DNA of 59,659 nucleotides from JAHDVS01 sp964370985 (GTDB lineage: Bacteria; Actinomycetota; Thermoleophilia; Gaiellales; Gaiellaceae), in NCBI GenBank assembly GCA_964370985.1, contig CAYJLE010000016.1, positions 1-59,659 on the forward strand, written 5' to 3'. Positions 8,123-16,368 of this stretch are shown piece by piece (positions within the stretch are counted from its first letter, which is position 1; each line of letters begins with the position of its first letter). The notes under the pieces were generated by a model. That model saw nothing but the letters and a program-made list of their open reading frames with translations. It had not been told where the DNA came from and did not search any database. The translations under genes and the position numbers were made by a program.

Positions 8123-9255
8123 GACCGCGCCCTCCGACGCAGGGCGGCGACCAGACCCTCGGTCAGATAGCTGGCGCCCAGGGCGCGCCGGCGCCCGAGG
8201 TATTCGGTCACCGCCATGAACAGGAGGATCAGGCCGACCAGGACGAGCAGGAAGTCGTTGGGGAGATCGGCCCGGCGCGCCGCCAGATCGCCGCCGATCG
8301 AGAGCACGGAGAGCAGCGCCACGAACGGGATCACCGCGATCGCGTTCAGCCGGGCGAGGAAGACGAGCGGCACCACGATCAGGCCGAACGCCGGGTTCCA
8401 GTCGGCGCGGACGTAGCCCCAGACGCCGAGGATCTCCGCGGCGCCGGCGAGCCCGATCACGGCGCCGCTGACCGCGAACGAGACCATGATCAGGCGCGGC
8501 ACGCTCAGCCCGAAGTGAGCGGCCGCCCGCGGGTTCGCTCCCAGCACGTTCAGGCGCAGGCCGAAGGCGGTGCGGGTCATCGCGAGGTGCACGAGCACGC
8601 AGGCGACGAGCGCCACCACGATCCCGACGTGGATGCTCGTGCCGGGTAGGTCCGGGAGCCGCTGCTCGACCGGGAGCACGCTCGTCTGCGGCACGTTCGT
8701 CGACTCGAAGTCGCGAAACGGCCCCTTGATGAAGAGGTTGGCGACGTTGATCCCGACGAAGTTCATCATCAGCGTCGTGATGATCTCGTTCACCTGGTAG
8801 CGGGCCTTCAGGTAGGCGGGAACGATCGTCCAGACGGCCCCGACCGCGGCCGCGAGCAGCCAGAGGAGACCGAGCGCGAGCCCGTTCGGCAGGGCCCTGT
8901 CGAGGTCGCGGCCGAGACCGGCGACCATCGCGGCGGCAAGCAGGAACTGGCCGTCGATCCCGAGATTCCAGATGTTGGCCCGGAACACGACCACCAGGGC
9001 GGCGGCGATCAGGAGCAGCGGCGCCATCCGCGTGACGCTGTCCTGGAGGCCGGTCGTGCGAGTCAGCCCGCCCTCGACGATGTCGCCGTAGAACACGATC
9101 GGGTTGCGGCCGAGCGCGAGCAGGATCGCCGCGCCCGCGACGAGCGCCAGCACGATCGGCCCGAGCGAGCGGATGCCGGCGTCGCCGAGCGCTGCGAAGC
9201 GGCCGGCGCGCCCTGCCGCAGCGGTGGGCTCCGCCGTCGCGGCCAGGTCGCTCAC
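8119..9255 (-). CDS. ABC transporter permease, nucleoside/BMP type (first permease)
   Basis: This 378-residue membrane protein has a soluble, Ala/Thr-rich N-terminal 30 residues followed by around ten membrane segments. The family signature VFRANIWNLGIDGQFLLAA lies near residues 84-102, and later segments such as FGLRLNVLGANPRAAAHFG match NupP/YufP-like proteins. The GTG at 9255 overlaps the ATPase stop (GTGA) and the end overlaps the second permease (GTGA), so the three transporter genes are tightly coupled. It works as the heterodimer partner of the 7190-8122 permease. Confidence 0.92.
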   Translation of the reverse strand: MSDLAATAEPTAAAGRAGRFAALGDAGIRSLGPIVLALVAGAAILLALGRNPIVFYGDIVEGGLTRTTGLQDSVTRMAPLLLIAAALVVVFRANIWNLGIDGQFLLAAAMVAGLGRDLDRALPNGLALGLLWLLAAAVGAVWTIVPAYLKARYQVNEIITTLMMNFVGINVANLFIKGPFRDFESTNVPQTSVLPVEQRLPDLPGTSIHVGIVVALVACVLVHLAMTRTAFGLRLNVLGANPRAAAHFGLSVPRLIMVSFAVSGAVIGLAGAAEILGVWGYVRADWNPAFGLIVVPLVFLARLNAIAVIPFVALLSVLSIGGDLAARRADLPNDFLLVLVGLILLFMAVTEYLGRRRALGASYLTEGLVAALRRRARS

Positions 9256-10763
9256 GCAGCCCTCCCCACCATCAGCTCGCCCACCCGCTGAGCCACGCCG
9301 GGGCCGCTCTCGACCACGCCCGCGAGCCGGCCGCGCGAGAGAACGGCGATCCGGTCGCACAGGTCGACGAGCTCCTCGAGGTCGGTCGAGATCACGATCG
9401 CGCTGACGCCTCGCTCGGCCTGCTCGCGGATCCGGGCCCGAACGGCCTTGATCGTCCGCACGTCGAGACCGTACGTTGGCTTGCTGTAGATCACCGCGCG
9501 CGGCTCGAAGGCGAGCTCCCGCGCCAGCATGACCTTCTGGATGTTGCCTCCCGAAAGGGTCGCGATCCGTGCGTCCACCCCCGGCGTGCGCACGTCGAAG
9601 CGCTCGACGAGCTCCCGCGCGGTCGCCTCGATCGGGCGGCGCTGCGTCACCCCGCGCCGCCAGAAGGGCGCCTCTCCGATCCTCTTCAGCACGAGGTTGA
9701 GGGCGACGCTCATGCTGCCGACGGTGCCCTCGCCGACCCGGTCGTCGGTGACGTAGCGCAGGCCGAGCCGCTCGCGGCGCGACACGCCCAGGGTCGAGAT
9801 CGTGTGGCCGTCGAAGCGGATCTCGCCGGCGGTCAGCGACCGCTGGCCCCCGATCGCCTCGGCGAGCTCCCTCTGGCCGTTGCCATCGACGCCCGCGATC
9901 CCCATGATCTCGCCCGGCAGCACGGACAGCGAGATGTCGTGGATCCCGACCTGGCCCCGGTCCCCGGCCGCGGACACGTGGATCAGCTCGAGCAGGGGAG
10001 CCTCCCCGCGCCCGCGGCGCGGCTCGTGCCCCACGACCTGCTCCTCGAGCTCCGCGACGTCCGCGACCTCCCGCGCCTCCTCCCCGAACATCAGCCGCAC
10101 GATCTCGGCCTGAAGCTGCTCGTGCGAGCGGGAGCGCAGGTCGTCGGGCCCGAGCTCGCCGACGAGCCGCCCCTGCTTGAGGATCGAGACGCGATCCCCC
10201 ATCTCGGCCGCCTCGTGCAGCTTGTGGGTGATGAAGACGACCGCGAGGCCGTGCTGCTTCAGGCCCTCGAGCACCTTCGCGAGCTCCGCGACGCCCTGCG
10301 GGGTCAGCATCGATGTCGGCTCGTCGAGGATCAGCACGGACGAGCCACGCCAGAGCGCCTTGACGATCTCGACCTGCTGCTGCTGGCCGAGCGCGAGCGT
10401 GCTCGTGATCGCGTCGGGGTCGATCTCGACCCCGAGCGTGCCCGCGAGCTCGGCCAGGCGTGCCCTCGCGCCCCTGACGTCGAGACGCAGGCCGCCTCCG
10501 GCGCCCAGCATCAGGTTCTCGAGCACGGTCAGCGTCGGGATCAACGTCGCGTGCTGGTAGACCATGCCGATCCCGAGCTCGAGCGCTCGGCGCGGCGAGT
10601 CGATGTCGACCTCGCGGCCGGCGACGACGATGCTCCCGGCGTCGGGTCGCAACATCCCGGACAGCACGTTCATGAGCGTCGACTTCCCCGCCCCGTTCTC
10701 GCCGAGCAGGCAATGGACCTCGCCCCGAAGCAGCGCGAGCGTGATCTCGTCGTTCGCGACCAC
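9252..10763 (-). CDS. ABC transporter ATP-binding protein with two ATPase domains, nucleoside/BMP type
   Basis: This cytoplasmic motor of the importer carries two nucleotide-binding domains. Domain 1 has Walker A GENGAGKST (residues 21-29 of this start), a signature-like ALGQQQQVEIVKAL and Walker B LILDEPTSML. Domain 2 has the degenerate Walker A GVDGNGQREL usual for this family, the signature TLSGGNIQKVMLAREL and KPTYGLDV. The GTG at 10763 is the first standard start, but in-frame sequence upstream (LLLGITKAFPG, 10764-10796) clearly belongs to the protein. No ATG, GTG or TTG occurs in any minus-strand frame between 10764 and 10949. The true start is therefore a rare codon such as CTG at 10793, or there is a sequence error in the GC-rich stretch upstream. 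Confidence 0.93.
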   Translation of the reverse strand: MVANDEITLALLRGEVHCLLGENGAGKSTLMNVLSGMLRPDAGSIVVAGREVDIDSPRRALELGIGMVYQHATLIPTLTVLENLMLGAGGGLRLDVRGARARLAELAGTLGVEIDPDAITSTLALGQQQQVEIVKALWRGSSVLILDEPTSMLTPQGVAELAKVLEGLKQHGLAVVFITHKLHEAAEMGDRVSILKQGRLVGELGPDDLRSRSHEQLQAEIVRLMFGEEAREVADVAELEEQVVGHEPRRGRGEAPLLELIHVSAAGDRGQVGIHDISLSVLPGEIMGIAGVDGNGQRELAEAIGGQRSLTAGEIRFDGHTISTLGVSRRERLGLRYVTDDRVGEGTVGSMSVALNLVLKRIGEAPFWRRGVTQRRPIEATARELVERFDVRTPGVDARIATLSGGNIQKVMLARELAFEPRAVIYSKPTYGLDVRTIKAVRARIREQAERGVSAIVISTDLEELVDLCDRIAVLSRGRLAGVVESGPGVAQRVGELMVGRAA

Positions 10764-10893
10764 GCCCGGGAACGCCTTCGTGATCCCGAGCAGGAGAACG
10801 GCAGCGTCGCCGGCCGCCTGCGTCGGGGCGGGGGGCGTGGTCTTCGGCTGGGTGCGGCCGGCGCGCGCGGCCCCCGGGGGGCGCCCGCGCGGC

Positions 10894-10913
10894 GGGGCGC
10901 CGGCCGGCGCCCC
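10894..10913. terminator. 20-bp perfect GC palindrome between binding-protein and ATPase genes
   Basis: GGGGCGCCGG is followed directly by CCGGCGCCCC. It lies in an extremely GC-rich stretch (about 10830-10915) after the lipoprotein gene. A stem here could partly stop or stabilise the message, so that binding protein is made in excess of the membrane complex, a known pattern in ABC operons. No U-tract is present. Confidence 0.4.
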
Positions 10914-10949
10914 TCCGCGTTCAGGCGAGGCTGGTCGTGACGAAGCCTA

Positions 10950-12119
10950 CTAGCCTCCGATCAGCGCGTTCACGTCGTCGAGGGCCGGCGTCAGCGGGAT
11001 CTCGATCGACCCGTCCGCGATGCCCGCGGCAGCCGTCTCGATCTCCGCCCAGACGTCGGCGGGGATGTGATCCGTCTGGAGCAGCGAGAGGCCGTTCGAG
11101 ACGTTCAGGTCGTAGCCCTGGTTGCCGAACGTGCCCGCGGCGATGTCGGCGAGCGCCTGCTCGAAGATCTGGGTGAAGTCCCAGAGCACCGAGGAGAGCA
11201 GCACACCTTTCTCGTCGATCGAGCTCTTGTCGCCGATCACGTCGATGAACCAGACCTTGTCGGCGCCCTCGGGCGGCGTGGCCGTCTCGACCGCCTGGAG
11301 CATCCCGAACGACGACCCGTCGCCCATCCCGAACACGATGTCGGCGCCGCCCGCGATCACGCTCTCGGTCACGCGCTTGCCGCCCGCGGCGTCGCCGTAG
11401 CCGGCCTGGCCGATCTGGGTCAGGATGAACTCCACGTCCGGGTTGACGGTGCGCGCCCCGGCGACGAAGCCGCCGGCCTGCTTGTGCCAGTTCGTGTCGT
11501 CCGCGGACTCGACAATCCCGAGCGTGCCCGTCTGGGTCATCTTCGCAGCGAGGATGCCGGCGAGGTACGCGCCCTGCTGGCTCGACGTCGAGATGTCGGC
11601 GACGAGGCCGGGCGTCGTGTTGTCCGGCTTGTCGTAGGTGATCACCGGGATCCCCGTCGCCGCCGCGAACTCGGGCGCGGCCGTGTTGTAGCCGCTTGCC
11701 TGGGCGATGATGAACTGGACGCCGTCGTCGGCGAGCTGGTTCAGGATCGGCGTCACGTCCTCGTAGCCGGCGCCGTCGGCGATGAGCAGCTCGGCGCCGA
11801 TCGAGTCGGCCGCGGCCTGCGCGCCCTCGACGCCCTGCTGGTTCCAGCCGTAGTCGTTTGCCTTCTCCGGCGCGACCACACCCATCACCGCGATGGCGGG
11901 GGCGGCCGGCTCCTCGGTGGTGGCCGGCGCCTCCTCCGTGGTCGCGGGCGGTGCCTCCTCCGTGGTCGCCGGGGGCGCCTCCTCGGTGGTGGCCGGCGCC
12001 TCCGTCGTCGTGGGCGCGGCCTCGTCGTCGCCACCGCACGCGGCGGCGAGACCGAGCAGCGCCACCAGCGCGAGCAGCACTCCGGCCCGCGCGATCGGCC
12101 CCAACAGTGTCCGTCTCAT
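10950..12119 (-). CDS. BMP-family substrate-binding lipoprotein, copy 1
   Basis: This membrane-anchored extracellular binding protein serves the ABC importer encoded downstream. It is 389 residues long: signal peptide (about 1-25), lipobox-like LAAACGG, then a tandem repeat linker of Thr-Thr-Glu-Glu-Ala-Pro-Pro units, encoded by near-identical repeats of about 24 bases at roughly 11910-12005. The BMP domain follows, with VVAPEKANDYGWNQQGVEG, ADGAGYEDVTPILNQLADDG and GGKRVTESVIAGGADIVFGMGDG. The ATG at 12119 is chosen because a strong AAGGAGGAG site lies just upstream; an earlier ATG would include this site. The domain resembles BMP (Med/PnrA-like) proteins, so nucleoside-like or purine-derived ligands are plausible. 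Confidence 0.92.
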   Translation of the reverse strand: MRRTLLGPIARAGVLLALVALLGLAAACGGDDEAAPTTTEAPATTEEAPPATTEEAPPATTEEAPATTEEPAAPAIAVMGVVAPEKANDYGWNQQGVEGAQAAADSIGAELLIADGAGYEDVTPILNQLADDGVQFIIAQASGYNTAAPEFAAATGIPVITYDKPDNTTPGLVADISTSSQQGAYLAGILAAKMTQTGTLGIVESADDTNWHKQAGGFVAGARTVNPDVEFILTQIGQAGYGDAAGGKRVTESVIAGGADIVFGMGDGSSFGMLQAVETATPPEGADKVWFIDVIGDKSSIDEKGVLLSSVLWDFTQIFEQALADIAAGTFGNQGYDLNVSNGLSLLQTDHIPADVWAEIETAAAGIADGSIEIPLTPALDDVNALIGG

Positions 12120-12246
12120 ACAACTCCTCCTTCTCTCCTCGCATGGCCGCCCCACAGCGGGACGGGATGCTCCGATCGGATGCGGGCATCGCTGCCCTCT
12201 CTCGATGTGACGGCCGGGGCGGCCGAAGTGTTGGCAGCTGCCTGCT

Positions 12247-13431
12247 TCACCGCGCCGTGGCCTCCACCGGCCCGGCCGTCTCGGCGAGCACCGCCGCGGC
12301 CGCTTCCATCCCCTCGCCGACCCGGACGCTCGCGCCGAGATCGACGAGCGTGCGCCCGAGCGCCCCGACTCCGACGACCGGGAAGAACGAGCGGGCGCTC
12401 GCGCCCATGTGCCCGATGCGGACGACCCGGTCGGTCGAGCCCTCGCCGTCCGAGATCATCACGCCGTAGCGGTTGCGCACGTGGTCGCGCACCTGCACGT
12501 CGGTCAGCCCCTCCGGGAGCGCGACGACGGTCACGCACGTCGACGCGATCTCGTCCGACTGCGGCCACGTCGCGAGCCCGAGCGCGCGAACGCCGGCCCG
12601 GCACGCCCGCGCCGCGGCCTCATGACGGGCGTACGAGGCCGGAAGACCCTCCTCGAGCACCTCCTCACAGGCGGCGACCAGGCCGTAGATCTCCGTGATC
12701 GACGGGATGTAGGGGAACCGCCCTCCCTCGATCCACTTCTCCTTCCAATCGAGCAGCGACAGATACGAGTCGCGTGGCGCCGCCGGATTCCGCCGGATCC
12801 GCTCCCACGCCCGGTCGCTCACCGACACGAGCGACAGGCCCGAGGGGCCCGAGATGCACTTGTGCGGGCCAGAGACGCAGATGTCGAGCTGCCACTCGTC
12901 GGGCAGGAACGGCATGCCGCCTACCGACGAGACGCAGTCGACGACTGTGATCGCGCCGTGCGCCCTGGCGATCGGCCCGATCTCGGCCACCGGGTTGAGC
13001 GTGCCCGACGGGGTCTCGGAGTGGACGACCGTGACCACCTCGACGTCGGGATGCTCGGCCAGCGCCCGCTCCACCTGCGCCGGGTCGATCGCGTCGTTCC
13101 ACGGCACCTCGACCTCGTGCACCACGGCGCCGCACGCCTCGAGCCAGTAGCCGTAGCCCTTGCCGAAGACTCCCGACGCGAGGTTGAGGCACACCGTTCC
13201 CGGCTGGACGACCGCACGCGCAGCCGCCTCGAGGCCGAGCACCGCCTCACCCTGCATGAGCACGATGTCGGCCTTCGTGCAGAAGATATCGGCAACGAGG
13301 CGCTCGGCCCGCCGGAACGCCTCCATGAAGAACGGGTCGTACTGGTAGGTGACCGGCGTCCCGAAGGCGCGAAGCATCCGTCCCGAGGCAGCAGACGGGC
13401 CCGCGGTCAGGACGAAATCCGGCTCGTGCAC
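12247..13431 (-). CDS. Class V PLP-dependent aminotransferase (PucG / alanine-glyoxylate type), copy 2
   Basis: This 394-residue paralogue of the gene at 5980-7164 keeps the same segments: TAGPSAASGRML at the start, MQGEAVLGLEAA, CVSSVGG and the Schiff-base Lys191 in SGPHKCISGPSG. Divergence is spread along the protein, with active-site blocks almost unchanged, so both copies should be active but may differ in amino donor. A GGGAG ribosome site lies 7 bases before the GTG at 13431. It sits between the two BMP lipoprotein genes, 127 bases upstream of copy 1 of the lipoprotein. A paired donor/acceptor use or two substrates is inference. Confidence 0.88.
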   Translation of the reverse strand: MHEPDFVLTAGPSAASGRMLRAFGTPVTYQYDPFFMEAFRRAERLVADIFCTKADIVLMQGEAVLGLEAAARAVVQPGTVCLNLASGVFGKGYGYWLEACGAVVHEVEVPWNDAIDPAQVERALAEHPDVEVVTVVHSETPSGTLNPVAEIGPIARAHGAITVVDCVSSVGGMPFLPDEWQLDICVSGPHKCISGPSGLSLVSVSDRAWERIRRNPAAPRDSYLSLLDWKEKWIEGGRFPYIPSITEIYGLVAACEEVLEEGLPASYARHEAAARACRAGVRALGLATWPQSDEIASTCVTVVALPEGLTDVQVRDHVRNRYGVMISDGEGSTDRVVRIGHMGASARSFFPVVGVGALGRTLVDLGASVRVGEGMEAAAAVLAETAGPVEATAR

Positions 13432-13491
13432 AACAATCTCCCTTCTGCGTTCTCACGCAGGGGGCGCCGGACGGTGACGCACCGCCCCGCC

Positions 13492-13501
13492 NNNNNNNNN
13501 N
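13492..13501. other. Assembly gap of 10 N inside a GC-rich hairpin region
   Basis: Ten N bases interrupt the spacer between the second lipoprotein and aminotransferase copy 2. The flanks are runs of C and G (GACGCACCGCCCCGCC before; GGGGCCCCGCCCGGTGCG after) that are partly complementary, so the gap probably marks a strong stem-loop that sequencing failed to cross. Confidence 0.9.
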
Positions 13502-13546
13502 GGGGCCCCGCCCGGTGCGCCCCCCCCCGCCCCCCCCTGCCGGGGT

Positions 13547-14662
13547 TCAGCTTCCGATCTGCGCTTCCACCTCGTCGAGCGACACCGTGAGCGGCACCTC
13601 GATCGAGCCGTCGAGGATCCCCTGGCTCACGGTCTCGAGCTCGGCCCAGACCTCCGCCGGGATCGCGTCGGTCTGGAGCAGGCCGATGCCGCCGTTGGAG
13701 AGATCCATGACGTAGTCCTGCTCGCCGTACGTGCCCGCGTTCACGTCCGCGATCGCCTGGGTGAAGATCGACGTGAAGTCCCAGAGCACGGAGGACAGGA
13801 GCACGCCCTGCTTGTCGACGTCGGTCTTGTTGCCGATGTCGTCGATGAACCAGACCTTGTCGGCACCCTCGGGCGGAGTCGCCGTCTCGATCGCCTGCAT
13901 CATCCCGAACGACGCGCCGTCGCCCATGCCGAAGATGATGTCCGCGCCGGCAGCGATTACGCTCTCGGTCACCCGCTTGCCGCCCGCGGCATCCGCGTAG
14001 GCGGCCTCGCCGATCTGCACGCGCAGGATCTTGATCGCGGGGTCGGCGCTCTGCGCGCCGGCCGCGAACGCGCCCGACTGCTTGTTCCAGTTCTCGTTGT
14101 CGGCGGAGACCACGAGCCCGAGCGTGCCGGTCTTCGTCATCTTCGCCGCGAGCACGCCGGCGAGGTACGCGCCCTGCTCGCTCTTGAACACCATGTTCGC
14201 AACGAGCCCCGGTGTCGTGGCGGCCGGGTTGTCGGGGATCAGGACCGGGATCCCGGACTCCGCCGCCCACTCGGGCGCTGCCGTGTTGTAGCCGCTCGCG
14301 TGCGCGATGATCAGGTTCGCGCCGTCGTCGGCAAGCTGCTGGAGGATCGGCGTGATGTCCTCGTACCCCGCGCCGTCGGCGACCTCGGCGGTCGCGCCCG
14401 ACGCCGCTGCCGCAGCCTCGGCGCCCTCGACGCCCTGCTGGTTCCAGCTGTAGTCGTTCCCCTCCTCGGGGGCGACGATGCCCACGATTGCGACAGCGCC
14501 CGCGGGCGCCTCCGTCTCGGCCGGCGCCTCCGTCTCCGCTGGCGCCTCCGTCTCGGCCGGCGCCGCCTCCTCGTCTCCGCCGCAGCCGGCGGCAAGCCCG
14601 AGCGCGAGCACCGCGACGAGCAGCGCCAGCACTCTCAGCAACCTCCCAACTCCCGTTCCCAT
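13547..14662 (-). CDS. BMP-family substrate-binding lipoprotein, copy 2
   Basis: This 371-residue second binding protein has a signal peptide, a good lipobox (LAAGCGGDEE) and a linker of four Ala-Glu-Thr-Glu-Ala-Pro units. Its BMP domain is clearly paralogous to copy 1 (GIVAPEEGNDYSWNQQGVEG, GYEDITPILQQLADDG, GGKRVTESVIAAGADIIFGMGDG). The ATG at 14662 or the GTG at 14665 may be used; an AAGGAGGA site precedes both. No ABC ATPase or permease follows it directly; aminotransferase copy 2 does. It probably delivers a related ligand to the single transporter encoded at 7190-10763. The ligand-pocket residues cannot be compared by eye alone. Confidence 0.92.
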   Translation of the reverse strand: MGTGVGRLLRVLALLVAVLALGLAAGCGGDEEAAPAETEAPAETEAPAETEAPAGAVAIVGIVAPEEGNDYSWNQQGVEGAEAAAAASGATAEVADGAGYEDITPILQQLADDGANLIIAHASGYNTAAPEWAAESGIPVLIPDNPAATTPGLVANMVFKSEQGAYLAGVLAAKMTKTGTLGLVVSADNENWNKQSGAFAAGAQSADPAIKILRVQIGEAAYADAAGGKRVTESVIAAGADIIFGMGDGASFGMMQAIETATPPEGADKVWFIDDIGNKTDVDKQGVLLSSVLWDFTSIFTQAIADVNAGTYGEQDYVMDLSNGGIGLLQTDAIPAEVWAELETVSQGILDGSIEVPLTVSLDEVEAQIGS

Positions 14663-14719
14663 CACCCGAATCCTCCTTGTCCTGCTTCTCGCTTGACGAC
14701 GTAACCTCGAACCGAGACG

Positions 14720-15496
14720 TCACCGGGATGCTGCCCGCCCGCTCACCTCCTGGCTCGAGACCACAGGGGCGCTCGCGTGCCCGTCGCCGAAGAAGAGCAG
14801 GCGCCCGTTTCGGTTCAGCACACGCTCGACGAGGTCGGGCTCCAGGCCCGACAGCTCGACCTTGCGGATCTCCACCTCCGGGTGGTGGAACGGGGCGTCG
14901 GAGCCGTAGAGCACCCGGTCTGCCCCCGCGCGGCGAACCGCCTCCCGGATCTTCGTGTGCATCGGCATCCCCGACGTCTCCAGGTACACGTGCGGGTTGC
15001 GCTCCGCGACATCGATCGACGCGTTGATGTAGACGATGTTCCCGTGGCCCATGTGGCCGAGCACAACGCGCAGCGTCGGGAACGAGCGAGCGAGCTCCTC
15101 GATCGACCAGGGCAGCGTGAAGATCGGATGTCCGCAGTGGACAAGCACGGGCGATCCCCGGTCAGCCAGCACCCCGGCCAGCGGGTGCACGATCGGGTCG
15201 TTCGGGTGATACCCGTCGAGCAGCGGGTGCAGCTTCACCCCGAGGAACCGAGGGTGCTCGATCAGCTCGAGCGCCGACTCGAGGTAGCCCGGCAGCCTCG
15301 GGTTCGCCCACACGAGGCCGTACGCTCCGGGAACGCTCTCGACCACGCCCCGCACGTACTCGTTGTCGGGGTGGAAGACGAGGCACGAGTCGATGCGGTG
15401 GGCAGCCATCAGCTCGATCAGGCCGTCGCGGTCAAGCCGCACGTCGAACAGTGGGAACTCGCCGACGTGCATGTGGGCGTCGAAAATCGCGGTCAC
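14720..15496 (-). CDS. Amidohydrolase-2 family metal-dependent hydrolase
   Basis: This 258-residue TIM-barrel hydrolase keeps all metal-site motifs: DAHMHV (His8, His10), GVKLHP, LVHCGHP, VLGHMGHGN and YGSDAPF with the catalytic Asp. This set is typical of the ACMSD/amidohydrolase-2 group, which contains decarboxylases and lactone or amide hydrolases. It is the first gene of the minus arm, starting with the GTG at 15496, about 56 bases from the palindromic operator at 15552. A C-terminal tail after residue 235 (GHASAPVVSSQEV) is probably disordered. Its substrate is unknown. Its position suggests an early step in the same pathway. Confidence 0.85.
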   Translation of the reverse strand: MTAIFDAHMHVGEFPLFDVRLDRDGLIELMAAHRIDSCLVFHPDNEYVRGVVESVPGAYGLVWANPRLPGYLESALELIEHPRFLGVKLHPLLDGYHPNDPIVHPLAGVLADRGSPVLVHCGHPIFTLPWSIEELARSFPTLRVVLGHMGHGNIVYINASIDVAERNPHVYLETSGMPMHTKIREAVRRAGADRVLYGSDAPFHHPEVEIRKVELSGLEPDLVERVLNRNGRLLFFGDGHASAPVVSSQEVSGRAASR

Positions 15497-15551
15497 CGCA
15501 GCGCCGATCCGCCGGCCTTCACGGCCTGCCGGATATTCGTCGGCTCCAAAC

Positions 15552-15566
15552 TGTTGACACTCAACA
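15552..15566. promoter_or_regulatory. Candidate operator: TGTTGA-CAC-TCAACA inverted repeat
   Basis: Two perfect 6-base arms are separated by 3 bases, in the divergent spacer between the amidohydrolase (minus) and the GntR/FCD regulator (plus). It overlaps the -35 hexamer TTGACA of the plus promoter. FCD-type regulators usually bind short palindromes near their own promoters, so autoregulation and control of both arms are likely. Confidence 0.6.
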
Positions 15567-15583
15567 TGATCGAGCGCGATACT
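15554..15583 (+). promoter_or_regulatory. Candidate promoter of the plus arm (gntR onward)
   Basis: TTGACA (15554-15559), an 18-base spacer, then GATACT (15578-15583). The -35 is a consensus match and the -10 matches four of six bases. It lies 25 bases before the ATG at 15609. Confidence 0.5.
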
Positions 15584-15608
15584 CTACTCCGTCGTGAGGC
15601 GAGATGCA

Positions 15609-16349
15609 ATGGCCGCAGGATCCGACGCCGCGATCGCCGCGGGCGACGGCTCGCCCCCGGGGAAACTCGAGAACCTGACCCTCTGGGAGCGGGTTCACGG
15701 CTTCCTCCGCCAGGAGATCCTCTCGAACCGCCTCCCCCCCGGAACCGAGCTCGCCGAGGTCGCGCTCGCGGAGTCGCTCGGGGTCAGCCGTGGCCCTGTC
15801 CGGGAGGCGCTCGGGCGCCTCGCCGCCGAGGGGCTCGTGATCGTGCGGCCCCGGCGCGGGGCGGTCGTCTCCTCGCTCTCCAAGGAGGAGTTCCTGGAGG
15901 CCTACCAGGTTCGGGAAGCGCTCGAGATGCTCGCGATCCGCCTCGCAGTGCCGCGAACGACGCCCGAGCTGCTCGAGCGGCTCCACGGGCTCGTCGCGAG
16001 GATGCAGGACTGCGCCGACCGCGATGACGTGGACGGGTTCTTCGAGCTGAACGCGCGGTTCCACCAGACGTTCGTGGACGCGTCCGGCAACGGTCGGCTG
16101 ACGGAGCTGTACCGCCAGCTCGTCGAGCAGCTCGGCCGCTACCGGGGGAGCTCGCTGGCGCTGCGCGGCAGCCTGAAGCGCTCGATCGCCGAGCACCGCA
16201 CGATCCTCCGAGCGGTCGCGTCCGGGGACCCCGACCGGGCCGCGCACCTGCTCTCCGAGCACATCCGGGTGCCGCAGCGCCGCCTCGAGGCCGGCGACGA
16301 CGAGCTATTCGACCTGCACACGATTCCACCGAAGGGAGACGCTCGATGA
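15609..16349 (+). CDS. GntR-family transcriptional regulator with FCD ligand domain
   Basis: This 246-residue protein has an N-terminal winged helix (LWERVHGFLRQEILSNRLPPG, then LAEVALAESLGVSRGPVREALGRLAAEGL, about 25-75). An all-helical FCD domain follows, with EAYQVREALEMLAIRLA, the ARFHQTFVDASGN metal/ligand segment and IAEHRTILRAVASGD. FCD proteins bind carboxylated metabolites, often through a metal ion, and release DNA when the pathway substrate is present. The ATG at 15609 is preferred, with GAGG nine bases upstream; a GTG at 15594 is in frame. It heads the plus arm and faces the minus arm across the operator at 15552, so it is the obvious controller of both. Confidence 0.9.
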   Translation: MAAGSDAAIAAGDGSPPGKLENLTLWERVHGFLRQEILSNRLPPGTELAEVALAESLGVSRGPVREALGRLAAEGLVIVRPRRGAVVSSLSKEEFLEAYQVREALEMLAIRLAVPRTTPELLERLHGLVARMQDCADRDDVDGFFELNARFHQTFVDASGNGRLTELYRQLVEQLGRYRGSSLALRGSLKRSIAEHRTILRAVASGDPDRAAHLLSEHIRVPQRRLEAGDDELFDLHTIPPKGDAR

Positions 16350-16368
16350 GAACGACGAAGGCCGGCCG

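Noticed and set aside
12120..12246. A second SAM-I riboswitch upstream of lipoprotein 1
   Set aside because: Only the first 15 bases match; the GAGGGA, GGCCC, UGAA-CC-CGGCAACC and GGUGC-AA blocks are absent.
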